Source: [Limnothrix rosea] IAM M-220 | GTDB lineage: Bacteria; Cyanobacteriota; Cyanobacteriia; Cyanobacteriales; MRBY01 | DNA: 47,406 nt | Reading direction: 5' to 3' | NCBI RefSeq assembly: GCF_001904615.1 | Contig: NZ_MRBY01000030.1 | Location: forward strand, 1 to 47,406 | Notes under the pieces: model-generated | What the model was told of the DNA's origin: nothing | Databases searched by the model: none | The model's input: only the letters and a program-made list of their open reading frames with translations | Position numbers and translations under genes: made by a program | In this document: positions 34,343 to 44,329 of the stretch, piece after piece | How positions within the stretch are numbered: position 1 is the first letter of the stretch | Layout of the letters: each line of letters opens with the position of its first letter

Positions 34343-36388
34343 CTATTCAAGCTCCCAAATATCGGCGGACACCTCTTCTTCGTCGCCAGTGACGGCATCT
34401 AGAGGGTCATCTCCATCATCTAAAGCATCAAAGTCGAAATCCTCGTCGTCATTACTTTCAAATAATTCACCGAGACTAATGTCTTCCTCGCCACTGTCCA
34501 TGACACCACTATTATCGCCGAGATCAAAGGGGGACTCCATTTGAGGAGCTGTATCGGCGGGAGACTCTGTTTCAATGGCAGAAGCAGGCGAAGCCATTTT
34601 CTTCTTCATAATTGAAACATCAATAAACTCTCCGAGATCCTCCGTTGAGCCGAAATCAATTTCAGGGGGCAACTCTTCTGCTGTTAAGTCGTCTTCGTCA
34701 CTGATCTCGTCTTCGTTGTCTAGCAATAAATTGGCGACCTCATCATCCATAGAGCCATCGAAATCAAGGTCACTTTGTTCGAAGGAAAAATCATTTTCTT
34801 CTTCGTTAAAGGTTGAGTTAAAGGTTGATTCCAAGGCATTTTCGGGGTTAGCACTATCACCCTGGGAAATTTCGGTATCTCCAGCCGCTTCAAAATCAGT
34901 GAGGAAGTCATCGTCACTAGCGGCTGCTGTATCCTCTGGGGCGATCGCCTCCTCAAAGGGATCATCAAACAGAGATTCTTCCGCGTCTGAGTCATCTTCG
35001 TCAAAAAGATTATCTAAACCAAGCTCTGCCCCATCATCGGTATCAGGTTCAGAGGATTCCTCGGTCAAAAACTCGCCAAAATCAGCAAAAGCTCCATCGT
35101 CACTACTGTCATCCTCTGGGAGTATTGAGTCTGAGTCATCGTCATCGAAGCTTAACTCCTCAAGGCTCGCATCAGCATCGTTGGCACTTTCACTAGATTC
35201 ATCCTCTCCAAAGAGATCTTCAGCATCAGCGAATAGGTCATCGCTATCTTCGTCCGCATCAAGCCCTAGTTCATCTAAAGTTTCTGCTGCTAAAGTTTCT
35301 GCTGCGGTGTCTGTCTCGGCTGGAGAACTATCTTCGGCATCCGCAAATAAATCATCCTCTGCATCACCAAACAAATCATCGTCACTATCGTCAGTGACAG
35401 ACTCCAGTTCAGCGCTAGAATCTGCTTCGAGATCACCATCACCAAAGTCAAAATCAAGGGAATCGTCGGCAGTGTCCTCGCCAATGGATTCTAGTTCTGT
35501 GTCTAAACCCGCTAGAACTCCTTCTTGATCTTCTATCGTTGTTTCAGTGCTACTGTCTTCGTCAAATAGACTGTCGTCACCAAATAGATCATTAAGTTCG
35601 TCTTCGTCGGCCTGTGGTGCAACGGCGGCATCTAATGCGGTATGGTCTTCTGTCTCGGCGATCGCCTCCGAGTCAGATTCCGAGTCAGCATCACCCAGTA
35701 AGTCAGCAAACTCACCCACGGCAGCATCAAAATCCCCTTCGTCAGAGCTGATGATACTATCATCCGCGCCAAGCTCTGTCGCTCCAGTTTCCTCTAAAGC
35801 GTCCTCTGCAAATAAATCATCTAAGCCCGTATCACCAGATTCTTCTGAGGTCTCCTCTAGTTCATCTGCCGCAAATAAATCATCAAAACTTTCGTCATCT
35901 TCCTGAACAAAAGTGTCCTTCGCATCAACCGTCGTTTCAGCACTAGATATGGGAGTTGCAGAATCTTCAGGAAAATCAAACTCATCATCAGCAAAATCTA
36001 AATCCAGATCGTCAATTTCAGACGCCGCAGATTCAGCGATTACGGATGTTGCGGCAGCTACCGGAGCGAAGGACTCGATAGCTGCCTCAGTTTTTGGGTC
36101 AGGACTTACCTCCGCATCAGAATCTTCCGAAAACTCTAGATGTAAACGAACTTTCCCTTTCACCCAGCCATCGGAGCCGAAGCGTAAAACATCACAGTCA
36201 ATACCCTCAGCAGTAAGCCAATCGATGGTTTCGGGGGTTACACCGCCAACACCATTTTCGAGCATGAGCTGTTTTAAAGCTGCTGTAAATTCACTCACTC
36301 GGAAGGTACTGTGTCCAATCACAATCTGGGATTCGTTCCCGACGGACAGAACCTCGCCGCTGCTCAGTGGTTGAAAGTTTTTGCTCAC
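34343..36388 (-). CDS. KGK-domain protein with long acidic repetitive tail
   Basis: 681 aa with GTG start. Residues about 1-90 are a KGK domain, a cyanobacterial family of unknown role: SSGEVLSVGNESQIVIGHSTF, TIDWLTAEGIDCDVLRFGSDGW and KGK itself at 77-79 in VKGKVRLHLEF. The remaining roughly 590 residues are extremely rich in Asp, Glu, Ser and Ala and almost without basic residues until a short KKK near 595. About eleven short LF motifs recur in the tail (for example DDLFAADELEET at 169, DDLFAEDALEET, NDLFGDD, DDLFGDAEDDLFADAED). No signal or membrane segment. Predicted disordered. Directly precedes tilS. Confidence 0.82.
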   Translation of the reverse strand: MSKNFQPLSSGEVLSVGNESQIVIGHSTFRVSEFTAALKQLMLENGVGGVTPETIDWLTAEGIDCDVLRFGSDGWVKGKVRLHLEFSEDSDAEVSPDPKTEAAIESFAPVAAATSVIAESAASEIDDLDLDFADDEFDFPEDSATPISSAETTVDAKDTFVQEDDESFDDLFAADELEETSEESGDTGLDDLFAEDALEETGATELGADDSIISSDEGDFDAAVGEFADLLGDADSESDSEAIAETEDHTALDAAVAPQADEDELNDLFGDDSLFDEDSSTETTIEDQEGVLAGLDTELESIGEDTADDSLDFDFGDGDLEADSSAELESVTDDSDDDLFGDAEDDLFADAEDSSPAETDTAAETLAAETLDELGLDADEDSDDLFADAEDLFGEDESSESANDADASLEELSFDDDDSDSILPEDDSSDDGAFADFGEFLTEESSEPDTDDGAELGLDNLFDEDDSDAEESLFDDPFEEAIAPEDTAAASDDDFLTDFEAAGDTEISQGDSANPENALESTFNSTFNEEENDFSFEQSDLDFDGSMDDEVANLLLDNEDEISDEDDLTAEELPPEIDFGSTEDLGEFIDVSIMKKKMASPASAIETESPADTAPQMESPFDLGDNSGVMDSGEEDISLGELFESNDDEDFDFDALDDGDDPLDAVTGDEEEVSADIWELE

Positions 36389-36527
36389 GGTCGTTTCCCC
36401 ACAATGTCGAATACTAGGTAATAAAGATTAAAGAGCGTTCTTAAATGATACGTGATGTACCCTGTGCACCATTCTAGTCGTGATTTTCCTGTCGGAATGG
36501 CTTTTTTTTGCCAAAATTAAAGTCTTT

Positions 36528-37541
36528 TTAGAAAAACCAGCCGTAGGAATGGAGTCCTTTGCCAAGAATATTAACGCCGAGATAGCAAATCCACACGACG
36601 ACAAATCCGGCTGCGGCTAGGAGGGCGGGTTGTCTACCTTGCCAGCCACGGGTAATACGAGCATGGAGGTAAGCGGCAAAAACAAGCCATGTAATCAATG
36701 CCCAAGTTTCTTTGGGATCCCAGCTCCAGTAAGAACCCCATGCTTCATTTGCCCAGACTCCCCCGGAAATAATGCCGATAGTTAGCAGGGGAAATCCAAG
36801 ACCAATGATGCGGTAACTAATGTTATCTAAAGTGTCGGCAAGACTCAACATTTGTGGGCTAAGACTGGGTGCTGCGGCAAGATTTTCTAGGGAGGGTTGG
36901 GTTAGGACCGCGGCATTCCCGTCAAAACTCGGTTGTTCTTTGGTGAAAGCAATGGCTGTTAAGGGGTCTTCGGATTCTGGTTGGTTATTGCGGAGACGAT
37001 AGGAACCGTTGCCGACGGAGCTGCCGCGTAATTCGATTTTTTGGCCTCTTGTCACAATCAAAAAGGCGATCGCCAATAAAGATCCCACTAACAAAGCTGA
37101 ATAGCTGATCATCATGACGCTAACGTGCATCATCAACCAATTAGATTTGAGGGCGGGTACGAGGGGAGCCGAATTTTGCATTTCTTCGGGTAAGGAGAGG
37201 GCGGCAAAGGCGGTAATGCCCATGGCGACAGGGGTGGTCACGGTGCCAACCCAACGACTACGGCTCATATTTTCTGCAATGAGATGCATGGTTGTCACGC
37301 CCCACGCGAGAAAAAAGAGGGATTCGTAGAGGTTACTGAGGGGGAAATATCCGGCTTCCAACCAGCGTGCGCCAAGTAGAGTCGCCATACATAGGTTGGC
37401 GATCGCCACACCGATAGTGCCCAGTTTTTGGAGCACAGTCAGGCTTGGAAACGCAGCACCACCCCAATAAACGAGCATGGTAATAAAGAGGACGAGAAAT
37501 GAGGTGTTATCTAAAAGGCTTTGGAGTGCAACCAAATCCAT
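36528..37541 (-). CDS. ccsA: Cytochrome c biogenesis protein CcsA (System II, CcsB/ResC family)
   Basis: 337 aa from ATG 37541 ([15 protein letters not shown]), chosen for its AGGAG ribosome site; the ORF extends 11 codons further. Multi-spanning membrane protein with the haem-handling WWD-type motif [20 protein letters not shown] near the C-terminus and flanking His residues ([26 protein letters not shown]). With Ccs1/ResB it carries haem to apocytochromes c on the lumenal side, as needed for cytochromes f and c6. Databases name this protein both CcsA (Ycf5) and CcsB. The soluble insertion at about 175-230 is variable. Confidence 0.92.
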   Translation of the reverse strand: MDLVALQSLLDNTSFLVLFITMLVYWGGAAFPSLTVLQKLGTIGVAIANLCMATLLGARWLEAGYFPLSNLYESLFFLAWGVTTMHLIAENMSRSRWVGTVTTPVAMGITAFAALSLPEEMQNSAPLVPALKSNWLMMHVSVMMISYSALLVGSLLAIAFLIVTRGQKIELRGSSVGNGSYRLRNNQPESEDPLTAIAFTKEQPSFDGNAAVLTQPSLENLAAAPSLSPQMLSLADTLDNISYRIIGLGFPLLTIGIISGGVWANEAWGSYWSWDPKETWALITWLVFAAYLHARITRGWQGRQPALLAAAGFVVVWICYLGVNILGKGLHSYGWFF

Positions 37542-37633
37542 TTTGGGTTCTCCTGAAAAATAAAAATTACGCAAAAAAAAAGTTGTTATTGATTAGTTTT
37601 ATAGTTTCAATAAAAATTGTGCCAATTGTTACT

Positions 37634-38794
37634 TTAACTGATCAGTAGCGGTAAATCTTGAACTGGTTTATCAAGCTTTTTATATAGGGTGGTTCGCTCA
37701 GCATAGGGTCTCCCAAGATTGGCGATCGCCTTTTGCAGTTGCTCGACAGTTAAACAAGTGCCCCCCTGGGCTCCAGCCATGGTTGTAATGTGCTCTTCCA
37801 TTAGTGTTCCCCCAAGGTCATTGCAACCCCACCGCAATGCTTCTGTTGCCCCAGCCAAACCCAGTTTGACCCAACTGGGCTGGTGATTCGTGATCCAGCG
37901 TCCGAGAAATAAACGGGATACAGCGGTGAGATGCAGAGTTTTGTTTAAATCTGGTTGATCGCGACCAACTTTTTTTCGCAATACCACAGGCGCATCTTGC
38001 CCCACAAAGGGCAGCAAAATAAATTCGCTAATTTTTGCGGAGTAATTTTTTTTAACGGCAATTTTCTGAAGGGATCGCACCTCTTCTAAATGCTTCACTT
38101 GCTGTTCGATGGTTTCGATATGACCGCACAGCATCGTACTCGTGGTCATCATGCCGAGGGCATGGGCAAGCCCGACAATTTTTAGCCATGTACTGGTATT
38201 GAGTTTTTCGGGGCAAATTTGACGACGAATTTGGTCATCTAAAACCTCCGCCGCAGTACCGGGTAAAGAACCAACGCCGACATTTTTTAGGGCAAGAATC
38301 ACATCTGCAAAACTAAGCTGATCTTCGCGGGCAATAAATTCAATTTCTTGGGGGGAAAAGGCATGGATATGTAACTGGGGAAATGCTTTTTTCAGGGATC
38401 GCACTAAATCGAGATAATAATCCAGTGATCGCCCGTTAATTTTCGCCTCAAGATTAAGACCGCCTTGCATACAAATCTCCGTTGCCCCACGGTGTACCGC
38501 ATCGGTTGCTTTTTCTAATAATTGGGCATTATCCAGCCAAAATGCGCCATCATCGCCCGCATCCCGCCGAAACGCGCAGAAATGACAATGTTGCTCACAA
38601 ATATTGGTGAAATTAAGATTACGATTCACCACATAGGTTACAGTCTCACCGCAAAGCGATCGCCGCATTTGCTCCGCAGCCTGTCGAATTGCTTCAATGG
38701 CACTGGATTGATCCTGCTCCAGCAGAAAAATCCCCTCTTCAACCGTGAGGTCATGGAGGGCGATCGCCTTATCTAAAACACCAGAGAGTTTCAT
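37634..38794 (-). CDS. cofH: FO synthase subunit 2 (CofH), radical SAM
   Basis: 386 aa. Radical SAM cluster Cys66, Cys70, Cys73 in [12 protein letters not shown], then EICMQGGLN and a C-terminal [19 protein letters not shown] typical of CofH. Together with CofG it makes the 5-deazaflavin FO from tyrosine and a ribityl-uracil; in cyanobacteria FO serves as a photolyase antenna chromophore. The start ATG overlaps the proC stop (ATGA), indicating translational coupling. CofG is not in the window. Confidence 0.93.
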   Translation of the reverse strand: MKLSGVLDKAIALHDLTVEEGIFLLEQDQSSAIEAIRQAAEQMRRSLCGETVTYVVNRNLNFTNICEQHCHFCAFRRDAGDDGAFWLDNAQLLEKATDAVHRGATEICMQGGLNLEAKINGRSLDYYLDLVRSLKKAFPQLHIHAFSPQEIEFIAREDQLSFADVILALKNVGVGSLPGTAAEVLDDQIRRQICPEKLNTSTWLKIVGLAHALGMMTTSTMLCGHIETIEQQVKHLEEVRSLQKIAVKKNYSAKISEFILLPFVGQDAPVVLRKKVGRDQPDLNKTLHLTAVSRLFLGRWITNHQPSWVKLGLAGATEALRWGCNDLGGTLMEEHITTMAGAQGGTCLTVEQLQKAIANLGRPYAERTTLYKKLDKPVQDLPLLIS

Positions 38795-39597
38795 TGACCT
38801 AATTCTTCAGAACGCTGTTTGGCCGCTTTAACCGCTTCAATCACGGCCGAACGAAAACCATTTGCCTCTAGGGTAGCAACACCAGCAATCGTTGTGCCGC
38901 CGGGACTCGTCACACGGTCTTTCAGTTGGGCGGGGTGTAAACCAGAATCCTGTAACAGCTCTGCTGTGCCCTTAACAGTTTGCAGGGCAAGCTGCTGGGC
39001 AATGGGGCGGGGCAAACCAGAGGCAACACCACCATCGGCTAAAGCTTCAATCATTAACGCCACAAATGCCGGACCCGATCCCGATAAACCCGTGACCGCA
39101 TCCATGAGATACTCTGGCACTTCAACCACTTCACCGACCGCCGCAAAAATTTGCTTTGCCAACTCCACCTGCTCTGGCAACACTAAATCACTGGGGGCGA
39201 TCGCCGTCATCCCTTGACCCACAATAGCCGGAGTATTAGGCATCACCCGCACCACCGGGTAACCCTCAAATCCAGCACTTAACTTATCCAAGGCAACCCC
39301 CGCCAAAATCGACAAAACAAGAGGACGCTCCATCAGCCCCTTTGACTGCAATTCAGCCGTTACCTTGTCAAAAATTTGCGGTTTAATCGCCAACATGAGC
39401 ACATCAGTGGCAGAGGCTGCATCTCCATTACTTGCCGTAACAGAAACACCATACTCCTGCTGTAAATAGTCCCGCCGCGCGGCGACAGGCTCACTAACCA
39501 CCACATCAGACGGTCTATATAAACCCTGCTTTAACAATCGAGATAGTAGAGCCTCCCCCATCACCCCGCCACCGATCATCCCAAATTTAACAGCCAT
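38791..39597 (-). CDS. proC: Pyrroline-5-carboxylate reductase
   Basis: 268 aa from ATG 39597 ([20 protein letters not shown]); the ORF runs 16 codons further upstream but the family begins here. Rossmann [30 protein letters not shown] and the C-terminal [38 protein letters not shown] are ProC hallmarks. Final step of proline synthesis. Four-base ATGA overlap with cofH. Confidence 0.96.
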   Translation of the reverse strand: MAVKFGMIGGGVMGEALLSRLLKQGLYRPSDVVVSEPVAARRDYLQQEYGVSVTASNGDAASATDVLMLAIKPQIFDKVTAELQSKGLMERPLVLSILAGVALDKLSAGFEGYPVVRVMPNTPAIVGQGMTAIAPSDLVLPEQVELAKQIFAAVGEVVEVPEYLMDAVTGLSGSGPAFVALMIEALADGGVASGLPRPIAQQLALQTVKGTAELLQDSGLHPAQLKDRVTSPGGTTIAGVATLEANGFRSAVIEAVKAAKQRSEELGQ

Positions 39598-39688
39598 AAT
39601 TTCCCGAAGATTTCGTCCAAGTTGTTGTACTACAGAGTTTTTCATTCCAAGATATCTTCACAGATCAGACGAAACGAAATCAACTCAC

Positions 39689-39715
39689 AAAAAAAAGAGA
39701 CGACCTTAGGCCGTC
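39689..39715 (-). terminator. Rho-independent terminator downstream of sepF
   Basis: On the minus strand, stem GACGGCC / GGTCGTC (39699-39715, TAA loop, one G-T pair) is followed by TCTTTTTTTT. It separates sepF from proC, so proC-cofH probably has its own promoter in the 90 bp that follow. Confidence 0.85.
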
Positions 39716-39808
39716 CTTTCTAATGATTAAAAATAATTAAATGGAAAATGTATAACTTATTTTTCTTAAATGCACCTATAGAAAAACGTATCGGAATAAG
39801 CCATCAAA

Positions 39809-40399
39809 TTACTGAGCCTGAGCAACAGGAGCCATTTCTTCATTCCAAGCGGGAGCAGGAGTCGCTGTGCGGGGAGCAGTAGGCTGAACAGGAGCTTCAT
39901 GAACAACGCCAGACTGATTCGTCACCTGAACACAGTTGGGGGTGAAGAGGAAGATACTATCGCCAATACGCTCTTGGTGACCATCGATCGCATAGGTGCC
40001 ACCAGCCACAAAATCGACGGCACGTTGCGCTTCGTCTGGATCCATCATATTGAGGTTGAGAACCACAGAACGACGCTCTCTCAAGGACTGAATCACCTGG
40101 GGCATCTCCTCAAAGGAGTGGGGCTCACAAACAACAACTTCGGACAAACCGTTGTTAACGCCGGGCATACCGATAACGTTACTGCGGGGAGCGGAATTAG
40201 AGTTCATGCCAAAATCAGAAGCTACAGTGGGGTTTTCACGGAGACGACGAGGACGGGACTTTTCTTCTTCGACTAGAGGAGCCGGAGTGTCAGCAGGATA
40301 AAGGGCTGCATAGTCAGTGCCATCAACCTCTTCTTCGTAATACTCCTCGAATTCCTCGGTCTCGTTAAAGCCCAAAAAATCACGTAACTTTGTAAACAT
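39809..40399 (-). CDS. sepF: Cell division protein SepF (Cdv2)
   Basis: 196 aa. The N-terminus [11 protein letters not shown] is the membrane-targeting amphipathic helix, followed by an acidic linker ([13 protein letters not shown]). The SepF core follows at about 88-160: [68 protein letters not shown] Pro/Ala-rich tail ends the protein. SepF anchors and bundles FtsZ at the division site. It follows pipX-pipY on the same strand, the same order as the yggS-sepF-proC neighbourhoods of many bacteria. Followed by a strong terminator. Confidence 0.94.
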   Translation of the reverse strand: MFTKLRDFLGFNETEEFEEYYEEEVDGTDYAALYPADTPAPLVEEEKSRPRRLRENPTVASDFGMNSNSAPRSNVIGMPGVNNGLSEVVVCEPHSFEEMPQVIQSLRERRSVVLNLNMMDPDEAQRAVDFVAGGTYAIDGHQERIGDSIFLFTPNCVQVTNQSGVVHEAPVQPTAPRTATPAPAWNEEMAPVAQAQ

Positions 40400-40809
40400 A
40401 GTGCGAAATATCCTTGATATTGATTTTCAGTTTAATATGCTTGGTCTGGCATGAGAAATAGTTTTTTCTATAATTCCCATAAATGTCTAATTGCGAAAAG
40501 ACTCAAGGATAGGAGAGACCCCGCCTAGACTTAATGCTTTTTCAGCATATCTTATGTTTCTATTTTGTCTAGAGTTTAATCAGTTTTTTTCGGTTTTTTT
40601 GCTAAATTAAACCTAAATCTCTAAATTACGCTTCATTTTGCCCCACAATTCTCTGTTTGACGCAGCTACTTCTATAAATTTTTATTAATGAATTGCGGCT
40701 GATGAAACTCATCAACTAATCCGGGAATACTGGTAAGGTTTCTTGTTTTTTTGACATGGCCATGTCTAGGGGCGATCGCCAAAATTTGGGGATCACGAAT
40801 TTCATTGAA
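40400..40809. promoter_or_regulatory. Upstream region of sepF with a perfect 14-bp palindrome
   Basis: 410 bp between pipY and sepF, AT-rich, no ORF. Contains GACATGGCCATGTC (40753-40766), a perfect uninterrupted palindrome, next to a HIP1 site. The sepF promoter is expected here. Confidence 0.45.
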
Positions 40810-41478
40810 TTACTGCCGTTGCCCGAAAATAGCACTACCCACTCGAATCATTGTGCTGCCCGCCTCAATCGCTTGGGAATAATCACCGGACATGCCCATG
40901 GATAGTTCTTTAAGTTCAAAGGGAAATGCTGGATTTTGATTCAGTTGCTTTTGTAGGTTGTAAACGGTTTTAAAGGCTGCTGTCGCGCCATCGGGCGTTA
41001 AACCTAAAGGTAAAATTGTCATTAAACCTTGAATTTTTAGGCTCTGACATTTGGCGAGTTCGGGTAATTCTCTGGATAGTTGCTTAATGTCCCAACCGAA
41101 TTTATTGGGATCTGGCAAAGGTTTTACTTGCAAACAAAATTTGGGCGATCGCCCTAAAGCTTCGGCATAGCTATTGAGTTTTTGGGCGAGGGCTAAGCTA
41201 TCGATGGTATGGATCCAGTCAAAGTGGGCGATCGCCTTTTTCGCTTTATTTTTTTGCAGATGGCCGATGAAGTGCCAGCGAATATCGGAGAGATCAGCGA
41301 GTTCTTCCTGTTTTGCTAAAGCCTCTTGCAGACGATTTTCAGCAAAATCACGAATACCTGCATGGTAGGCTGCACGGATTTTTTCAATACTATGGGTCTT
41401 ACTAACGGCGATTAGCTTCGTTGATGGCGGGAGCTGCTGGGAGAGCGCTTCGATCTGGCGAGCAATAGAATCAGACAT
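40810..41478 (-). CDS. pipY: PLP homeostasis protein PipY (YggS family)
   Basis: 222 aa from ATG 41478 (MSDSIARQIEALSQQLPPST); the longer ORF overlaps pipX and is not needed. PLP-lysine in LIAVSKTHSIEKI, then FAENRLQEA, WHFIGHLQKNK, LQVKPLPDPNKFGWD, GLMTILPLG and the C-terminal SMGMSGDYSQAIEAGSTMIRVGSAIFG. YggS/PipY proteins buffer free pyridoxal phosphate. It starts 13 bases after the pipX stop, matching the conserved cyanobacterial pipX-pipY pair. Confidence 0.95.
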   Translation of the reverse strand: MSDSIARQIEALSQQLPPSTKLIAVSKTHSIEKIRAAYHAGIRDFAENRLQEALAKQEELADLSDIRWHFIGHLQKNKAKKAIAHFDWIHTIDSLALAQKLNSYAEALGRSPKFCLQVKPLPDPNKFGWDIKQLSRELPELAKCQSLKIQGLMTILPLGLTPDGATAAFKTVYNLQKQLNQNPAFPFELKELSMGMSGDYSQAIEAGSTMIRVGSAIFGQRQ

Positions 41479-41491
41479 ACAAACGGATAAT

Positions 41492-41761
41492 TTACTGGAA
41501 AGTTCGCTTGTATAGCGCTTGGAGTGATTGGATCTCCTCTGGGGATCCAAAACGACGAACCTTACGTAAACGCTGCTCTACCTTCATGCGAGCATCCATG
41601 CGCGTAATGGGTTCAAAGGTCATATTTGTTTTGCCGTGCTGCACTAGGAAAAATAATCGTTGAGCGTAGAGTGTGGTGAACAATTCTTCGTTATCTTCTA
41701 GCTCACAAATTAAAAAAAGCATCCCAAAAGTTGGGTGATTAAAATAAGATTCTGTATTCAT
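41492..41761 (-). CDS. pipX: NtcA coactivator / PII-binding protein PipX
   Basis: 89 aa, the exact PipX length. Matches recalled PipX sequences: MNTESYFNHPTFGMLF with Tyr6, then LFTTLYAQRLFFLVQ with Tyr32, Arg35, Leu36, Phe38, followed by FEPITRMDARMKVEQRLRKVRR. The N-terminal Tudor-like domain binds NtcA or PII alternately, linking 2-oxoglutarate and ADP levels to nitrogen-responsive transcription; two C-terminal helices complete it. First gene of the pipX-pipY unit. The upstream spacer has no perfect NtcA box that I can see. Confidence 0.96.
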   Translation of the reverse strand: MNTESYFNHPTFGMLFLICELEDNEELFTTLYAQRLFFLVQHGKTNMTFEPITRMDARMKVEQRLRKVRRFGSPEEIQSLQALYKRTFQ

Positions 41762-42167
41762 TCAAGTTTTTTGGGTTCTAAAAATATTAGTAACCGATAA
41801 CTGTCCCAAACTATAACGGTTTAAGGTCATGATGCAGATGGCTGATACCGATGAATCAGGTAAATAGTAGCTGAAGATACACAAACATCATCAACATAGT
41901 ATATAGATGATCTGCTAGGAATGGAAAGCTTCACCCAAACTCGTGAATGTCTTGATTATTTCTAAGCTCAATGGAAATTTTAATGAAAATAGAGCCTGTG
42001 ATGAGTCCAAGAAAATATTTTCAAGAAGAAAGCTGATGAGAGCGGCGATCGCCAAACCTAAAATAATGGTCTAGAAGCGAAAAAAAGCGATCGTAAAGAA
42101 ACACAACTTGGTAAAATCAGGAATTGCTCTTTTGCATATAGCTACAGAACATACTCCAAAAAAAACC
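41762..42167. promoter_or_regulatory. Divergent promoter region pipX / miaB
   Basis: 406 bp, AT-rich, no convincing ORF. A GTAACCGATAACTGT segment near 41791 is only a partial NtcA-like half site. Contains two HIP1-type sites. Expected to hold promoters for both directions. Confidence 0.4.
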
Positions 42168-43523
42168 ATGACTGAGCCTCGTCAATATCACATTACCACC
42201 TTCGGCTGCCAGATGAACAAAGCCGACTCCGAGCGTATGGCAGGCATTTTAGAAGATATGGGATATCAGTTCTCAGAGGATCCCAACGAGGCAGATCTAG
42301 TGCTCTACAACACCTGCACTATTCGCGATAATGCAGAACAAAAAGTTTATTCCTATCTTGGTCGTCAGGCAAAACGCAAGCATTCCAAGCCTGATTTGAA
42401 GTTAATTGTTGCGGGCTGTGTGGCTCAGCAAGAGGGCGAAAGTTTATTGCGTCGCGTGCCGGAAGTGGATCTGATTATGGGGCCCCAGCATGCTAATCGT
42501 CTCCAAGAACTTTTAGAGCAAGTAGATAATGGTAGCCAAATTGTTGCCACAGAACCGATTCATATTGTTGAAGACATTACCAAACCCCGCCGCGATAGCT
42601 CAGTAACTGCTTGGGTGAATGTGATTTATGGCTGTAATGAGCACTGTACTTATTGTGTAGTTCCCGGTGTGCGGGGCACAGAGCAATCCCGTTATCCTGA
42701 AGCGATTTACGCGGAAATGGAAGAGCTAGGCCGCCAGGGCTTTAAGGAAGTGACACTCCTTGGTCAAAATATTGATGCCTATGGTCGCGATTTACCGGGC
42801 ACAACGGCGGAAGGGCGCAATAAATATAATTTGACGGATCTTTTATATTTTGTGCATGATGTGCCGGGCATTGAGCGCATCCGTTTTGCCACTAGCCACC
42901 CCCGCTATTTCACGGAGCGTTTGATCAAAGCTTGTCATGAGCTACCGAAGATTTGTGAGCATTTTCATATTCCGTTCCAGTCTGGTGATAATGAGGTGTT
43001 GAAGGCAATGCGTCGCGGTTATACCCATGAAAAGTACCGTCGCATTATCGACAATGTGCGTAAATATATGCCGGATGCGTCCATTAGTGCCGATGCGATT
43101 GTGGCATTCCCCGGCGAGACAGAGGAGCAATTTGAAAATACCCTCAAGCTTGTTGAGGATATTGGTTTTGATCAGCTCAATACGGCGGCTTATTCCCCCC
43201 GTCCCGGTACGCCTGCGGCACTTTGGGATAATCAACTTTCTGAGGAAGTGAAGAGCGATCGCCTCCAACGACTCAATCGCCTAGTCAATCAAAAAGCAGC
43301 GGAACGTTCTGAGCGTTATGCGGGCAGGGTTGAGCAAGTTTTGGTGGAGGGTCAAAATCCTAAAGATCCCAGTCAGGTCATGGGGCGCACTAGTGGCAAC
43401 CGTCTGACATTCTTTGAGGGCGATATTAACGAACTTCAGGGGAAAATTGTTGCGGTGAAAATTACTGAGGTTCGACCCTTTAGTCTCACCGGTGAACCTG
43501 TTGATGCTTTAGTGACGGCTTAG
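42168..43523 (+). CDS. miaB: tRNA-2-methylthio-N6-dimethylallyladenosine synthase
   Basis: 451 aa from ATG 42168 ([20 protein letters not shown]); the upstream in-frame TTG at 42108 is unlikely. N-terminal MTTase domain with Cys14, Cys50 ([11 protein letters not shown]) and the third Cys in [10 protein letters not shown]. Radical SAM motif [17 protein letters not shown] and a C-terminal TRAM domain ([20 protein letters not shown]). Adds the 2-methylthio group to i6A37 of tRNAs reading U-starting codons. Followed seven bases later by the MEKHLA gene. Confidence 0.95.
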   Translation: MTEPRQYHITTFGCQMNKADSERMAGILEDMGYQFSEDPNEADLVLYNTCTIRDNAEQKVYSYLGRQAKRKHSKPDLKLIVAGCVAQQEGESLLRRVPEVDLIMGPQHANRLQELLEQVDNGSQIVATEPIHIVEDITKPRRDSSVTAWVNVIYGCNEHCTYCVVPGVRGTEQSRYPEAIYAEMEELGRQGFKEVTLLGQNIDAYGRDLPGTTAEGRNKYNLTDLLYFVHDVPGIERIRFATSHPRYFTERLIKACHELPKICEHFHIPFQSGDNEVLKAMRRGYTHEKYRRIIDNVRKYMPDASISADAIVAFPGETEEQFENTLKLVEDIGFDQLNTAAYSPRPGTPAALWDNQLSEEVKSDRLQRLNRLVNQKAAERSERYAGRVEQVLVEGQNPKDPSQVMGRTSGNRLTFFEGDINELQGKIVAVKITEVRPFSLTGEPVDALVTA

Positions 43524-43530
43524 AGCGGCA

Positions 43531-44004
43531 ATGGAAGAACCTTGGCTACAACCTGAGGCGATCGCCCAAGTCCAGCTAATCCTAGACAATTACCGTCATT
43601 GGTTTAAAGAAGATTTGATCCCACGGGATGTTGTCCCCGCGGAGCAAGCTCGTATTTTGTTTCATGCACCTTTTGTGGTGTTGTCCCACAATACTCAGGC
43701 TGATCCGATTTATAACTATGGCAACAACACGGCATTGACCCTCTGGGAGCGGTCTTGGGACGAGCTATTAGTCATGCCTTCTAGTCAGTCAGCCGCGCCA
43801 ACGGCGGAAATCCAGAACGCTCGGAACCAACTCTTGCAAAATAGTCGTGAAATGGGCTACATCACTGATTATTCGGGGGTTCGCTATTCAAAAAGTGGTC
43901 GGCGCATCCGGATTGAAAATGTTAAGGTCTGGGACTTACTCGACACATCAGACCAATATCGGGGTCAAGCTGCGGTATTTTCTAAATGGACATTTTTAGA
44001 TTAG
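43531..44004 (+). CDS. MEKHLA domain protein
   Basis: 157 aa. PAS-related MEKHLA fold: LFHAPFVVLSHNTQADPIYNYGNNTALTLWERSWDELLVMPS, SGVRYSKSGRRIRIENVKVWDLLD and GQAAVFSKWTFLD. In plants the same fold ends class III HD-ZIP factors; free-standing bacterial forms are uncharacterised, possibly small-molecule or redox sensors. Seven bases after miaB and four before the next gene, so in an operon. Confidence 0.87.
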   Translation: MEEPWLQPEAIAQVQLILDNYRHWFKEDLIPRDVVPAEQARILFHAPFVVLSHNTQADPIYNYGNNTALTLWERSWDELLVMPSSQSAAPTAEIQNARNQLLQNSREMGYITDYSGVRYSKSGRRIRIENVKVWDLLDTSDQYRGQAAVFSKWTFLD

Positions 44005-44008
44005 GTGA

Positions 44009-44266
44009 ATGAAAGAGCAGTTTACGACTTGGTTAGACCGTTTCCTTGTGGCAGATGTGTTTGTGGTGCTGTTCGCGTTTTTCTGGTTTGCGATCGCCCT
44101 CATTGGTAAATCTTCTGGTGTTAATCTCGGCTGGGAAATCTGGTATTCGCTTTGGGAACCGGTCTTTACTCCGGCGATCGGCATTTTGATGTTGGGGGCA
44201 ATTTTAAGCTGGGTGATCAAAAAAATCGGTACATTTTTCCAAACAGAATCCGATAAGCTTGGTTAA
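44009..44266 (+). CDS. Small membrane protein, unknown
   Basis: 85 aa with two clear membrane helices at about 13-33 (VADVFVVLFAFFWFAIALIG) and 50-70 (PVFTPAIGILMLGAILSWVI), short charged termini and a Trp-rich loop. Family not recognised. Starts four bases after the MEKHLA stop, so translational coupling is likely. Confidence 0.75.
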   Translation: MKEQFTTWLDRFLVADVFVVLFAFFWFAIALIGKSSGVNLGWEIWYSLWEPVFTPAIGILMLGAILSWVIKKIGTFFQTESDKLG

Positions 44267-44329
44267 CGAATTTTGTTAGCGAACTCAGTTCAGTCGCTAG
44301 GATTGGGCTATTGAACTACGGCTGAAATA

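Noticed and set aside
34575-36374. Long plus-strand Ser-rich ORFs (317, 119 and 153 aa)
   Set aside because: They are antisense to the Asp/Glu/Ser-rich tail of the KGK protein; acidic codons read backwards give Ser-rich open frames.
41479-41550. N-terminal extension of pipY overlapping pipX
   Set aside because: The family starts at MSDSIARQ; the extension lies over the pipX 3' end and has no similarity.
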